Origin: Aphodomonas sp964553125
Lineage (GTDB): Bacteria > Bacillota > Clostridia > Christensenellales > Aristaeellaceae
Direction of reading: 5' to 3'
Assembly: GCA_964553125.1 (NCBI GenBank)
Contig: CAZKJW010000059.1
Coordinates: 1 to 14,147, forward strand
DNA length: 14,147 bases
Shown: piece by piece, positions 14,051-14,147 of the stretch
Position numbering within the stretch: the first letter of the stretch is position 1
Layout: each line of letters begins with the position of its first letter
Made by a program: the position numbers and the translations under genes
The notes under the pieces: model-generated
The model's input: only the letters and a program-made list of their open reading frames with translations
Told to the model about the DNA's origin: nothing
The model's database searches: none

Positions 14051-14080
14051 ATTATATCATTTTTTTGCGCCTTTTTTCAA
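14051..14080 (-). promoter_or_regulatory. Promoter of the decayed peptidase cassette
   Basis: On the minus strand TTGAAA (14080-14075), an 18-bp spacer and consensus TATAAT (14056-14051). The predicted start falls on or next to the A of the ATG at 14044, so the transcript would be leaderless or its true first gene has lost its 5' part. It can still drive the intact small genes downstream. Confidence 0.65.
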
Positions 14081-14112
14081 CCTGTCCTTCATTCCCCCGC
14101 CATTCATGCACA

Positions 14113-14147
14113 CAAAAAGAAAGCCGCTTCCCATAAAGCGACTTTCT
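14113..14147 (-). terminator. Intrinsic terminator of an unseen minus-strand gene to the right
   Basis: Bases 14118-14129 and 14136-14147 form a 12-bp stem with a 6-base loop. The single imperfect pair is a G-U wobble only if the minus strand is transcribed (C-A on the plus strand), and TTTTTG follows on the minus strand. This fixes its direction and implies a gene ending just outside the window. Confidence 0.8.

Overview
The window is GC-rich bacterial DNA that reads like a strictly anaerobic Firmicute of class Clostridia. The evidence is a sodium-pumping decarboxylase operon of the oxaloacetate decarboxylase type with a free-standing biotin carrier, an anaerobic glycerol-3-phosphate-dehydrogenase-like trio ending in a DUF1667 protein, strong AGGAGG-type ribosome binding sites, and consensus sigma-A promoters. 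Taxonomy below that level is inference.

Left arm (1-3103, minus strand). A four-gene operon is read right to left: a Crp/Fnr-family regulator, a NitT/TauT-type solute-binding protein, its permease and its ATPase (cut by the window edge). Every junction overlaps by 4-8 bases. The operon has a near-consensus promoter. A perfect 16-bp palindrome with Crp-like half-site spacing is centred on the regulator's start codon, which implies an almost leaderless, probably autoregulated transcript. The solute-binding protein ends in an added tail that carries the OadB signature IIGGADGPT, otherwise a sodium-binding transmembrane motif. The true OadB gene lies 3.2 kb away.

Centre (3104-7520, plus strand). 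After a 217-base leader come oadG, a biotin carrier, oadB, oadA and a coupled surE. The first four make a membrane complex that decarboxylates oxaloacetate (or a related acid) and exports Na+. SurE is a nucleotide phosphatase whose start overlaps the oadA stop.

Next unit (7521-9659, plus strand). A strong promoter with a dyad over its -35 drives an RpiR/SIS-domain regulator that is coupled (GTGA) to an HI0933/YhiN-type flavoprotein.

Glycerol-phosphate unit (9660-12929, plus strand). A promoter is followed by a transcribed leader with an intrinsic-terminator hairpin (probable attenuation), then a GlpA-like dehydrogenase with a C-terminal BFD-type Fe-S domain, a pyridine-nucleotide-disulfide-type FAD protein and a cysteine-rich DUF1667 protein. 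A strong terminator closes the unit.

Right arm (12930-14147, minus strand, clearly more AT-rich over most of its length). This is accessory DNA. A decayed metallopeptidase-like gene has two in-frame TAA codons and HExxH changed to HELTR. It is followed one base later by a small acidic protein, then by a 27-codon remnant of the same peptidase C-terminus, again one base before a paralogous small protein. This looks like a tandemly duplicated [effector C-terminus + small partner] cassette of phage or polymorphic-toxin type. It has its own promoter, and a minus-strand terminator from an unseen gene lies at the right edge.
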